NCBI GenBank assembly: GCA_963593905.1
Contig: CAVBBL010000029.1
Location: 1 to 33,966 of the forward strand
Direction of reading: 5' to 3'
Source of the DNA: CAG-791 sp963593905
GTDB taxonomy: Bacteria; Bacillota; Clostridia; Lachnospirales; Lachnospiraceae
DNA length: 33,966 bases
A program made the translations under genes and the position numbers. This document shows, one piece after another, positions 8,568-15,496 of this stretch. How positions within the stretch are numbered: position 1 is the first letter of the stretch; each line of letters begins with the position of its first letter. The notes beneath the pieces were generated by a model. The model was not told the origin of the DNA. It saw only the letters and a program-made list of their open reading frames with translations, and did not search any database.

Positions 8568-8809
8568 CTCGCATCCTTTGCACTACGCGTCAGTTTTACT
8601 TAGGTCCGCATCGAAGACGAAGGATGGTATCGGACGCGCTTTCAGAGCGCGCCCGATAGGCCCGCCCGTCTGAGCAGACCCGCATCAGGCGGGGCTGCGA
8701 GTTAAGGTCCGGCCATTCGTAGGCGAGAGGCGAACCTTAGCAAAACGACGCAAAGTGCACGGTGCGAGCCATTCTGCCGCGCTCCGGGGCATGACCGGGC
8801 GGCACTTAG
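8568..8809. repeat. 242-bp structured repeat, copy 3
   Basis: Third unit with exactly the same 242-bp period; it ends 7 bp before the stop codon of the minus-strand gene at 8817. The only difference from copy 2 that I noticed is GTGCACGG where copy 2 has GTGCACAG. Confidence 0.92.
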
Positions 8810-8816
8810 CACTTAA

Positions 8817-9746
8817 TTATGTCATGTGCGCTACATCCTTCGCCGTCGGCAAATATTTCCGGTAAAGCTCATAGAATTCCCGAGGATCCATCTGCTCCAG
8901 CCATTCCTTCTCCGGACAAAAATACTCCCCCCGGCCTTCCTGCCGACTCACCCCACTGCCGCAGGAAGGATATACGATCATATCTCCGCTTTCCGCATAG
9001 AAATCGCACATTTCCTTGCAAAGGATGCCCTCTGTTACCCGGCGCAGCACTTTTTCTGCCACAGACCGACGGGCACACACGTAGGAAGGAATCAGCATCA
9101 CGCCTTCCCGCGGGATTTCCAGAAATGTCTCCTTTTCGTCTGCCCTCATGGCATAGAGAGAAGGAATCAACGCCGTCCCGGCCTGTCCCATGCGCACCGC
9201 CTGAAAAGCACCAATGGGCATATCTGTCACCAACGCACTCTTAAGCACTGCTGCCGCCGCCTCTTTGCCATATCTGTTCCACACACCCTTTACCACTGTC
9301 TTGGCCGCAGAGTTATTGATACCTCCAAAAGCGAGTCCCTTCCATTCTCCCAGTATCGTCTCCTGACATTTTTCCGACTCCCTGGTGTAGTAGACGATAG
9401 GAATAGAAAGAAACGGCAGCAGCTTGCTTCCTCTTTCCACCCGTTCCAACGCTGTCCCCGGCCTGAGAGTGAGCCACTGCCTTGCATCATACAGATCACT
9501 GCTGATTTTTTCATAGATCCGGGGATCCTCAAAGACCTCCAGATCAGCCGAAACAATCAGGTCCGGCATCTGCGCATCCGGCTGCGCCATATATTCCGAC
9601 ATGTGCATGGGACAGCCAAGACCAAAATAGTGTACCTCCAGCTCAATTCCTTCCTCCCGCAGCTTCTCTGTCAGCTCCCCAAGAAATTCCCGTTCCTGTT
9701 TGTATAATACACAGATGTTGCTCCAATACAGTACGACTTTTGTCAT
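8817..9746 (-). CDS. Substrate-binding-protein-like protein lacking a signal peptide
   Basis: A 309-residue protein with the look of a periplasmic-binding-protein fold (ABC solute-binding, iron/spermidine-like group): VVLYWSN start, LEVFEDPRIYEKI, LPFLSIPIVYYTRES, then the GIPNNSAAKT-like hinge sequence FGGINNSAAKT. It has no signal peptide or lipobox, so it should be cytoplasmic, which is unusual for this fold. It contains several Cys (for example near residues 12 and 45 and a C-terminal YPSCGSG). ATG 9746 with AAAGGAAAG upstream was preferred to the upstream ATG at 9779. It follows the ABC ATPase gene by 29 bp in an operon with a metallo-GTPase. I infer it senses or hands over a small ligand inside the cell; the ligand is unknown. 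Confidence 0.65.
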   Translation of the reverse strand: MTKVVLYWSNICVLYKQEREFLGELTEKLREEGIELEVHYFGLGCPMHMSEYMAQPDAQMPDLIVSADLEVFEDPRIYEKISSDLYDARQWLTLRPGTALERVERGSKLLPFLSIPIVYYTRESEKCQETILGEWKGLAFGGINNSAAKTVVKGVWNRYGKEAAAAVLKSALVTDMPIGAFQAVRMGQAGTALIPSLYAMRADEKETFLEIPREGVMLIPSYVCARRSVAEKVLRRVTEGILCKEMCDFYAESGDMIVYPSCGSGVSRQEGRGEYFCPEKEWLEQMDPREFYELYRKYLPTAKDVAHMT

Positions 9747-9775
9747 TTCTTTCCTTTCTATGCTGCATTTTCCTT

Positions 9776-10522
9776 TCATTGTGCCAATTCCTGCCCCCTG
9801 CGCAGCATCTCCTGCAGCCTCCTGTTATTTCGATACTGCTCACTCAATTCCCGATACAATGCTTCTTCCCGGGGATTTCGTTCGATCACAGCTGTCACAC
9901 CGCCATTTTCCAACACCAGACGCTTGGGCGCCATCAGTGCTGTGTGTGGATCATGGGTGACCACCAGCACCAGCTTGTCCTTGCTGCACAGAGCCTGCAA
10001 AGCTCTCTCCTTGTCAATTCCCGCATTCTCGATCTCATCTGCCAATACAATGGGGCTGTCACACACCAGCGCCACATCGGCAATCATCAGCGACCTGGCC
10101 TGTCCGCCGCTGAGCAGATTCAGATTCTGCTGCGCTCTCACCGGCTCTGCCGTCATCTCATTCGTCAGAGCCAGCACTTCCTCTGTCGAAACATCTCGTC
10201 CCCTGCATTGCCCGTGAAGCTTCAGGAACTCCCCCACGGTGATGTCCAGCACAAAGCGCATGCTCTGTCCTAAATGTGCCACCAATTCCACAGAAGCTCT
10301 CTGTCTTTCTTCGCCATCCAATCGACAGCCATCCAGCTCTACTGTACGCCCCGTGGGGGAATCTCCCGCCGCTAGCTGCTCTATATCCTTGATCAAACGA
10401 CTTTTCCCCGCACCGGTATTTCCCACGATGGTATACATTTCTCCGCATTGCATCGTAAGCTTCTCATATTTTTCCGATTTTCCATCTTTATCCCGACCGG
10501 GATAAACTGTAATTGCTTTCAT
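9776..10522 (-). CDS. Stand-alone ABC-type ATPase
   Basis: A 248-residue soluble ABC ATPase with Walker A GNTGAGKS (34-41), signature LSGGQ (137-141), Walker B IVLADE (158-163) and the H-loop His (VVTH, about 190). There is no membrane domain in it or next to it in the operon, and its Walker B is followed by IENAGID rather than a transporter-like pattern. It may therefore energise a non-transport process (conformational work on a protein or metallocentre) or pair with a distant permease. It sits between a HypB/UreG-like GTPase (39 bp upstream) and the cytoplasmic binding-protein-like gene (29 bp downstream). ATP hydrolysis is well supported; the role is not. Confidence 0.85.
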   Translation of the reverse strand: MKAITVYPGRDKDGKSEKYEKLTMQCGEMYTIVGNTGAGKSRLIKDIEQLAAGDSPTGRTVELDGCRLDGEERQRASVELVAHLGQSMRFVLDITVGEFLKLHGQCRGRDVSTEEVLALTNEMTAEPVRAQQNLNLLSGGQARSLMIADVALVCDSPIVLADEIENAGIDKERALQALCSKDKLVLVVTHDPHTALMAPKRLVLENGGVTAVIERNPREEALYRELSEQYRNNRRLQEMLRRGQELAQ

Positions 10523-10561
10523 AATTTCCTCTCTATAGCACAGCTTGTCTGTGGCGCCATA

Positions 10562-11245
10562 TTAAAAGATTTTTCCCACAATGCCCTGCTGGAAAGCGCT
10601 GCCTACCCGCTTTTCCCCTACACAATAGGAACAGACGCCGCTGGGCATGGTATGCCGCAGCGTATCTGTCTGCGCATCCTCCTCATCCTTCTGCGCATAC
10701 AGCCATCTGGCCAGTCTGTCTGCGCCATAGCCCGCCAGACCGTCCATGGGAAAAAGTTCGATGCCGGGATTGATCTGCCTGATCTGCCAGCTGATGATCT
10801 CCAATTCTGCCTGGGAGATCATATCTATTTTTGTCAGCACGGCAAAATCCGCTTCCGTCAGCATAGGTCCCGACTGTGCCGGTGCCTTGCTGCTGGCAGT
10901 ACAGTCCAACACGCAGCCGGCCACCATACGCTCTGTGGCCGGTGAACAGCGATGGCACAACCCCGCCGTCTCAATCACCAAAGTATCCCTGCCGGCTTTC
11001 TCATTCCAATCCCAGAGCTCCGCCAGATTGGAAACCAGGAAATGGTCCGGACAGATATCTCCGCTGATTCCCGTCACGCAGGGCAGATTCATCTTTTCAT
11101 ATATTTTTGCATCCTCGCTCTGAAGACAATCGATCTTACACACCCCTGTTTTTGCCCCCAGTGCCCGCAAAAGGGGCAGTGTCTGACGCAGAGCAGCTGT
11201 CTTTCCCACCGCTGACGCCCCGGAAAACAATAGAACTCTTCTCAT
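10562..11245 (-). CDS. HypB/UreG/CobW-like Cys-rich P-loop GTPase
   Basis: A 227-residue SIMIBI-class NTPase. Walker A is GASAVGKT (9-16), the guanine-specificity motif TKID is at 138-141, and IETAGLCHRCSP (91-102) replaces the IEN-GNLVCP motif of HypB/UreG. About ten Cys are present, including C36, C40, C65, C97 and C100 and a C-terminal CSYC, suggesting metal or Fe-S binding. Family members deliver nickel or cobalt-type cofactors to enzymes. The longest frame begins at 11290, but ATG 11245 is preceded by AGAGGT and starts the P-loop domain directly. First gene of the minus-strand operon, divergent from a Crp/Fnr regulator. Client metal and target enzyme are not identified. Confidence 0.8.
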   Translation of the reverse strand: MRRVLLFSGASAVGKTAALRQTLPLLRALGAKTGVCKIDCLQSEDAKIYEKMNLPCVTGISGDICPDHFLVSNLAELWDWNEKAGRDTLVIETAGLCHRCSPATERMVAGCVLDCTASSKAPAQSGPMLTEADFAVLTKIDMISQAELEIISWQIRQINPGIELFPMDGLAGYGADRLARWLYAQKDEEDAQTDTLRHTMPSGVCSYCVGEKRVGSAFQQGIVGKIF

Positions 11246-11367
11246 ATCTGTGTTTACCTCTATATTGTGTATGTGTCTCCGCACATCCATGATTTGTCAT
11301 GACTAACCTAGCAGATTTCATCCTTCCTGTCAGTCTCATCTGATACTGGCACACATTCATATTTTTC

Positions 11368-11397
11368 TTGACTCTTCTGCGCGGATTCCGTTAGAAT
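11368..11397 (+). promoter_or_regulatory. Predicted promoter of Crp/Fnr regulator gene
   Basis: TTGACT (11368-11373), an 18-bp spacer and TAGAAT (11392-11397) form a sigma-A-like promoter ahead of the regulator gene. The -10 box lies inside the left arm of an inverted repeat. Confidence 0.6.
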
Positions 11398-11423
11398 GTG
11401 GGACGTGGTTAGTTCATTCTAAC
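11390..11423. promoter_or_regulatory. Inverted-repeat operator candidate between divergent units
   Basis: GTTAGAATG (11390-11398) and CATTCTAAC (11415-11423) are perfect inverted 9-mers 16 bp apart. The left arm covers the predicted -10 of the regulator gene, so binding there would repress it. The site also lies between the two divergent transcription units. It is not a canonical CRP site (TGTGA-N6-TCACA). Confidence 0.55.
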
Positions 11424-11455
11424 TTGCTGTATCTTAAATTGAAGAAGGTGACAGA

Positions 11456-12154
11456 TTGGCAAAAACGGAAACAGAAACAGACACACCATCACCTGATCAG
11501 GCGCTGATCCGGGAAACACTGGCCCATTCGCCCTTGTTTTCCGATTTCGCAATGGAAGAGGCGAATCCGGTGCTGCGCCGCTGCAAAAGCGGGCAGATCA
11601 TTTCTGATACACTGGACGGCATTCCCCAGGTAGGGCTGATCGCCCAGGGCAGGATTGAGGTCTATTCTATCGCCATTGACGGCAGAGAAATTCAGATGAA
11701 CGTTTTAGGGCCCTGCGAATGCTTCGGCATCTGCAATCTCATGGGCGGTCAGGGTCCGGATACAGTTCTGCGCTGTGTGCAGGCATCCACGCTGCTCTAT
11801 ATTCCCAAGTCAGTCCTGTTGGCACATCTTGAGAAAAATCCTGCCGGCGCTCTGCGATACGCAAAGCTGTGCAATGAAAAACTGCAGTTTCTGCTGCAGC
11901 GGATCGCCATGCTGACCATGCAGTCCGCCAGAGGTAAGGTGATCGCCTATCTGCTGTCCGAAAAGGATCCGCAGCAAACCGTTTTTCTGAAAGGTTCACG
12001 GGAGGATCTGGCTATGCGGCTGGGTATCAGCAGAGCGGCGCTTTTTCGGGAGCTTTCCGCCCTGCAGGGAAATCAGCTGATTCAGACAGAAGGCAGCAGG
12101 ATCGTGCTGAAGGATATCCCACAGTTGGAAAAGCTGCTCTATCAGACCGTGTAG
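11456..12154 (+). CDS. Crp/Fnr-family transcriptional regulator
   Basis: A 232-residue regulator. An N-terminal cupin/cNMP-like sensor domain (about 20-140; GQIISDTLDGIPQVGLIAQGRIEVY, then FGICNLMG) is followed by a long dimerisation helix and a C-terminal winged helix-turn-helix (about 180-215; SREDLAMRLGISRAALFRELSAL). Three Cys cluster around GPCECFGIC-RC and could bind haem, an Fe-S cluster or a redox ligand; that is a guess. The start is TTG at 11456 with AAGGTG upstream; no ATG is nearby. It is divergent from the GTPase operon and precedes the NitT-type transporter, so it probably controls both. Confidence 0.88.
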   Translation: MAKTETETDTPSPDQALIRETLAHSPLFSDFAMEEANPVLRRCKSGQIISDTLDGIPQVGLIAQGRIEVYSIAIDGREIQMNVLGPCECFGICNLMGGQGPDTVLRCVQASTLLYIPKSVLLAHLEKNPAGALRYAKLCNEKLQFLLQRIAMLTMQSARGKVIAYLLSEKDPQQTVFLKGSREDLAMRLGISRAALFRELSALQGNQLIQTEGSRIVLKDIPQLEKLLYQTV

Positions 12155-12198
12155 AGGAATCCCCCCCGGTAAGACGCTGTTTGTTTGCACCGGTTTAT

Positions 12199-12206
12199 GC
12201 TAAGAT
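12199..12206 (+). promoter_or_regulatory. Possible extended -10 promoter of lipoprotein leader
   Basis: TGCTAAGAT (12198/9-12206) resembles an extended -10 element and lies about 180 bp upstream of the binding-protein start. A -35 box is weak, so the call is tentative. Confidence 0.3.
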
Positions 12207-12246
12207 GTCATCAACGCAGCCATTAAAAATGGCGGAATGGAGAATA

Positions 12247-12374
12247 GTGCTGCCAATACCCTCGATAGGGTATTGGTAGCACAGCTGTTTGTGCCGCAGG
12301 CGTCACAAACAGCCCTGATCTGAAAGCAAATCTGAAATTTGCTTTCGAATTCCTCCGGCGAGAAACGCCTGCGG
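12247..12374 (+). promoter_or_regulatory. Three-hairpin 5' leader with alternative pairing, upstream of NitT binding protein
   Basis: Hairpin 1: 12247-12261 with 12268-12282 (15 bp, one G-U). Hairpin 2: 12284-12293 with 12304-12313 (GCTGTTTGTG/CACAAACAGC, perfect). Hairpin 3: 12322-12331 with 12337-12346 (GAAAGCAAAT/ATTTGCTTTC, perfect). The loop of hairpin 2, CCGCAGGCGT (12294-12303), is exactly complementary to ACGCCTGCGG (12365-12374), which abuts the ribosome binding site. A loop-to-ribosome-binding-site interaction is thus possible. It does not match a riboswitch class I can name. Confidence 0.55.
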
Positions 12375-12387
12375 AATGGAGAATATT

Positions 12388-13530
12388 ATGAAAAAGAAAT
12401 TATTGTCACTTACCATGGCACTGACGCTTTCTGCAGCGCTGCTGGCAGGCTGCGGCAGTGCGCAGGATTCTGCTGCTGAGACCTCCACCGAGGCGGCTGC
12501 CGAAGAGACCACCGAGGAAGCGACTGAGGAAGCATCCTCCGAAGAGGTTTCCGAAGAGGCCGAGGAAGCTGCTTCTAAAGAAGACACTGCCGAGGCCTCC
12601 AGCGAGGAAGACGACGCTGCAGACCCCATCGATATCAATATCGCAGCCCTGAAGGGTCCCACCGCTATGGGCATGATTAAATTCATGGATGATGCAGATA
12701 ACGGCGCCCTCACAGATAACAACTACAATTTCACCATCTGCGCTGCCGCAGATGAGATCACCCCCAAGCTGATTCAGGGCGAATATGATATTGCTGCTGT
12801 TCCTGCCAACCTTGCCTCTGTACTCTACAATAATACCGAAGGCGGCGTAGAGGTATTGGCTATTAACACCCTGGGTGTTCTTTACATCGTTGAGAATGGC
12901 GATTCCGTGCAGTCCGTTGCCGATCTGGCCGGCAAGACCATCTATGCCAGCGGCAAGGGTGCAACACCGGAATACGCTCTGAACTACATTCTTTCCTCCA
13001 ATGGTATTGATCCGGAAAAGGATGTGACCATCGAGTGGAAGAGCGAGCACGCAGAATGCCTCTCTGCACTGTTGGCTGATGAGGACGGCATTGCTCTTCT
13101 TCCCCAGCCCTTTGTCACCACCGCACAGACCAAGAGTGAGAACCTGCGCGTAGCGCTGGATCTGACCAGCGAGTGGGATGCCCTTCAGAAGGACAGCGAT
13201 TCTCCCTCTGCGCTGATCACCGGCGTAGTGATTGCCCGCAAAGCATTCATCGAGGAGAATCCGTCTGCTGTGAAGGCATTCCTCAGCCATTACAAGGATT
13301 CTGTCGATTACGTGCTGGCTAATACGGACGACGCTGCCGCTCTCATCGGCAAGTATGAGATTGTCACTGAGGAAGTCGCTAAAAAGGCGCTGCCTTCCTG
13401 CAACATCACTTACATCGACGGCGCTGAGATGAAAGAAAAGCTCTCCGGTTATCTGACTGTTCTGATGGAGCAGAATGCCCAGGCCGTGGGCGGCACTCTG
13501 CCGGCAGATGATTTCTATTACGGCAATTAA
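12388..13530 (+). CDS. NitT/TauT-type ABC substrate-binding lipoprotein
   Basis: A 380-residue lipoprotein. A signal peptide ends in lipobox LLAGC (Cys 22), and an acidic Glu/Ser/Ala/Thr linker (about 27-75) is followed by a two-lobed binding domain of the NMT1/nitrate-sulfonate group. Recognisable features are IAALKGPTAMGMIKFMDD, GEYDIAAVPANLAS, LAGKTIYASGKGATPEYAL and FIEENPSAVKAFLSHYKDSVDY. It should deliver an unknown small solute to the downstream permease-ATPase. An in-frame ATG exists at 12376, but GGAG at 12378-12381 serves ATG 12388, which begins a proper signal peptide. A partial decayed copy of its 5' end lies at 16142-16206. The ligand could be an anion, a vitamin precursor or another compound; the sequence does not decide. 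Confidence 0.9.
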   Translation: MKKKLLSLTMALTLSAALLAGCGSAQDSAAETSTEAAAEETTEEATEEASSEEVSEEAEEAASKEDTAEASSEEDDAADPIDINIAALKGPTAMGMIKFMDDADNGALTDNNYNFTICAAADEITPKLIQGEYDIAAVPANLASVLYNNTEGGVEVLAINTLGVLYIVENGDSVQSVADLAGKTIYASGKGATPEYALNYILSSNGIDPEKDVTIEWKSEHAECLSALLADEDGIALLPQPFVTTAQTKSENLRVALDLTSEWDALQKDSDSPSALITGVVIARKAFIEENPSAVKAFLSHYKDSVDYVLANTDDAAALIGKYEIVTEEVAKKALPSCNITYIDGAEMKEKLSGYLTVLMEQNAQAVGGTLPADDFYYGN

Positions 13531-13565
13531 GCATTATCGGCCTTTTTATCCCGGGAGGAATTCAT

Positions 13566-13600
13566 ACGGCTGTGGTTTTCTGACCACAGCCGTATTTTTA
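13566..13600 (+). terminator. Intrinsic terminator or attenuator between binding protein and permease
   Basis: ACGGCTGTGGT (13566-13576) pairs with ACCACAGCCGT (13583-13593) and is followed by ATTTTTA. It ends only about 7 bp before the permease start, so partial read-through would give more binding protein than permease. Confidence 0.75.
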
Positions 13601-13606
13601 AAAACT

Positions 13607-15076
13607 ATGAACCGACAAAGAACTTCTTTTTTCTCTGGTTTCTCTGGAAAAAAAACGGAAGAAGCCACCCAACCATCCACGCAGAATGCACATCAGACAT
13701 CCAGGGGATCCGTGCGCCCCTGGGCTGTTCTTTTCTGGCTCTTTGTCTGGGAGATTGTAAGTCTCCTTCTCCACTCCCAGATTCTCCTGGTCTCTCCCGT
13801 ACGGGTATTGGTATGCCTGGCACAGCTCCTTGTCACGCCTCGTTTCTGGGCATCTGTGGCCTTCTCCTTTACCTGCATTGCCGGCGGATTTCTGCTGGCC
13901 ACTGTCACCGGCGTGCTGCTTGCAGCCCTCTCTGCCCGCTTCAAGCGTATAGAGGAGCTCCTCATACCGGCCATGCTGACCATAAAATCTATTCCGGTGG
14001 CCTCCTTTATTATCCTGGCGCTAATCTGGTTTTCTTCCAGGAATCTTTCTGTCCTGATTTCCTTTTTAATGGTGCTGCCCGTCATTTACACCAATGTACT
14101 GGACGGCATCCGCGCGGCCAGCCCTTCCCTGTTAGAAACAGCGCAGGTCTTTCGGCTTCCCATCTCGCGACGCATCCGTTATATCTATGTGCCGGAGGTT
14201 ATGCCCTTTTTCCGGGCAGGCTGCCGGATTGCCCTGGGACTGTGCTGGAAGGCCGGCATCGCCGCAGAAGTCATCGGTATGCCTCAGGGCTCTATCGGCG
14301 AGCGTCTGCAGCAGGCGAAGATTTATCTGGACACTCCGGATCTTTTCGCCTGGACACTGGTCATCATCTGTATCAGCCTTTGCTTTGAAAGATGCTTTTT
14401 ATGGCTGCTGCAGATGCTGGAAAAGCATCTTTCCACCATGCCTGCTGATCGCGACCTTGCGGCTCAGCGCCCTCAGGAGACTGTCACCCCCGCTATTACT
14501 CTGCAGAATATCTCCAAATATTATGATGGAAAAAAAGTGCTTTCACACTTATCACTCACTTTCCCTGCCGGGCAGGTCACTGCTGTCATGGCCCCCTCCG
14601 GGGGAGGCAAAACCACCCTGCTTCGCCTTTTAACGGGACTGGACACTCCCGACACAGGAGAAATTCAGGGCATGAAAAACGCTCACCTGGCAGTAGTCTT
14701 TCAGGAGGACCGTCTCTGCGATGCACTGACCGCACCGACCAATATCCGTCTCATGACGCCTTCTTTGTCAGAGGCGGAGGTGCTGGAAGCTATGGCGCAG
14801 GTGGGTCTTGTGAACTGCGACCAACAGCCTGTCCGGGAATTTTCCGGCGGCATGCGCCGGCGCACTGCCATTCTCCGGGCGCTGCTCTCTGATTATGACA
14901 TACTGCTTCTGGACGAGCCCTTTAAGGGTCTGGATGAAGCCACCAAAAATCTGGTCATGGAGGATACTCGCCGCCGCAGCGCAGGACATACCGTGATACT
15001 GGTCACTCATGATTCTCAGGAGGCAGCGGCCATGGGAGCACACATCATCACCTTGCCAAAGGAAGTCACTCCTTGA
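13607..15076 (+). CDS. Fused ABC permease-ATPase (NitT/TauT type)
   Basis: A 489-residue protein joining two usually separate subunits. The N-terminal permease (about 38-270) has six or so membrane segments and the EAA-like coupling loop (about 175-200, LLETAQVFRLPISRRI). The C-terminal ATPase (about 296-489) has Walker A APSGGGKTT (329-337), signature FSGGM (412-416), Walker B ILLLDEP (432-438) and H-loop VTHD. A homodimer would supply both halves of an importer for the upstream lipoprotein. The frame is open upstream into the preceding gene. I chose ATG 13607, although no clear ribosome binding site precedes it and a terminator hairpin sits immediately upstream. Its 3' end is duplicated at 16202-16337. 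Confidence 0.88.
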   Translation: MNRQRTSFFSGFSGKKTEEATQPSTQNAHQTSRGSVRPWAVLFWLFVWEIVSLLLHSQILLVSPVRVLVCLAQLLVTPRFWASVAFSFTCIAGGFLLATVTGVLLAALSARFKRIEELLIPAMLTIKSIPVASFIILALIWFSSRNLSVLISFLMVLPVIYTNVLDGIRAASPSLLETAQVFRLPISRRIRYIYVPEVMPFFRAGCRIALGLCWKAGIAAEVIGMPQGSIGERLQQAKIYLDTPDLFAWTLVIICISLCFERCFLWLLQMLEKHLSTMPADRDLAAQRPQETVTPAITLQNISKYYDGKKVLSHLSLTFPAGQVTAVMAPSGGGKTTLLRLLTGLDTPDTGEIQGMKNAHLAVVFQEDRLCDALTAPTNIRLMTPSLSEAEVLEAMAQVGLVNCDQQPVREFSGGMRRRTAILRALLSDYDILLLDEPFKGLDEATKNLVMEDTRRRSAGHTVILVTHDSQEAAAMGAHIITLPKEVTP

Positions 15077-15085
15077 TTTTCTATT

Positions 15086-15130
15086 TACCAAAAGAGCGCC
15101 CCGATAATACATCGGGGCGCTCTTTTGGTA
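15086..15130. terminator. Perfect 20-bp hairpin terminator after permease-ATPase
   Basis: Arms 15086-15105 and 15111-15130 are exact reverse complements (core AAAAGAGCGCCCCGAT). It follows the permease-ATPase stop by 9 bp. A diverged copy is at 16348-16392. Confidence 0.85.
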
Positions 15131-15142
15131 AAATACTGCGAT

Positions 15143-15183
15143 AAAAAAAGTCGGAACACCTTCTTTAGCAAGACGTTCCGACT
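15143..15183 (-). terminator. Terminator after small membrane peptide 1
   Basis: On the minus strand, AGTCGGAAC (15183-15175) pairs with GTTCCGACT (15157-15149) and is followed by seven T. It lies 9 bp past the stop of the 34-codon gene, which supports that gene as a transcription unit. Confidence 0.75.
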
Positions 15184-15191
15184 TTGTCAAC

Positions 15192-15296
15192 TTACAGATC
15201 TTTTGTCACATCATTCAACTTTACAATGCCGTAAGCCAGTCCCAGGCCTCCTCCCATGACGCCGAATGTAAGTCCAATTGCCATTAAAATGCCCAT
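15192..15296 (-). CDS. Small glycine-rich membrane peptide 1 (34 aa)
   Basis: A 34-codon frame with ATG at 15296, AAAGGAG seven bases upstream, a TAA stop and its own terminator. The peptide begins MGILMAIGLTFGVMGGG, continues hydrophobic with a further Gly, and ends with a short charged tail (KLNDVTKDL). It should form one membrane helix with a Gly-x-x-x-Gly packing face. A second frame of exactly the same length, 62% identical at protein level, is at 16452-16556. Function is unknown: it could be a small membrane regulator, a toxin-like or signalling peptide, or a subunit. It lies 200 bp downstream of the GatB/YqeY gene on the same strand. Confidence 0.75.
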   Translation of the reverse strand: MGILMAIGLTFGVMGGGLGLAYGIVKLNDVTKDL

Positions 15297-15496
15297 CTTT
15301 TTTCTCCTTTTTGTTCGAATGTTTGTCCACACTTAGCACCTGCCGTGTCAAGGCTTTCCGAACGAAACCCTCGCTGATGCCGCATAGTTACAAATGTTTT
15401 GTTTACCTGCCGCTCTTTCGCGATTGCGGCTGCTTTTCTGTTCTTTTCTGGGCTTATTCTAATGCACACACTGTACGACAACCGTAACAAACACAT
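15297..15496. repeat. Non-coding leader of small peptide 1, duplicated at 16557-16756
   Basis: About 200 bp between the GatB/YqeY stop and the peptide start, about 97% identical to 16557-16756 (about six differences by eye). It contains a GCCGC/GCGGC hairpin and TTGACA on the minus strand (near 15350), but no convincing -10. A 70-codon minus-strand frame here has no ribosome binding site. Confidence 0.75.

Noticed and set aside
8084..8809. CRISPR array, rRNA/tRNA or coding repeats
   Set aside because: Units are contiguous and 242 bp long, no rRNA or tRNA signature is recognisable, and no frame is open through them.
12229..12279. 16-codon frame (MAEWRIVLPIPSIGYW) overlapping leader hairpin 1 as a leader peptide
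   Set aside because: No ribosome binding site precedes it and there is no run of a single amino acid that would suggest attenuation; most of it is simply the hairpin sequence.
12406..13290. Long minus-strand frame opposite the binding-protein gene
   Set aside because: It mirrors the codon bias of the true gene, has no ribosome binding site or recognisable domain, and lies wholly within it.
15284..15496. 70-codon minus-strand frame (and its copy at 16553-16756) between GatB/YqeY and the small peptide
   Set aside because: It has no ribosome binding site, overlaps the real 34-codon gene in another frame and does not look protein-like. Its conservation is explained by the high identity of the whole duplicated segment.
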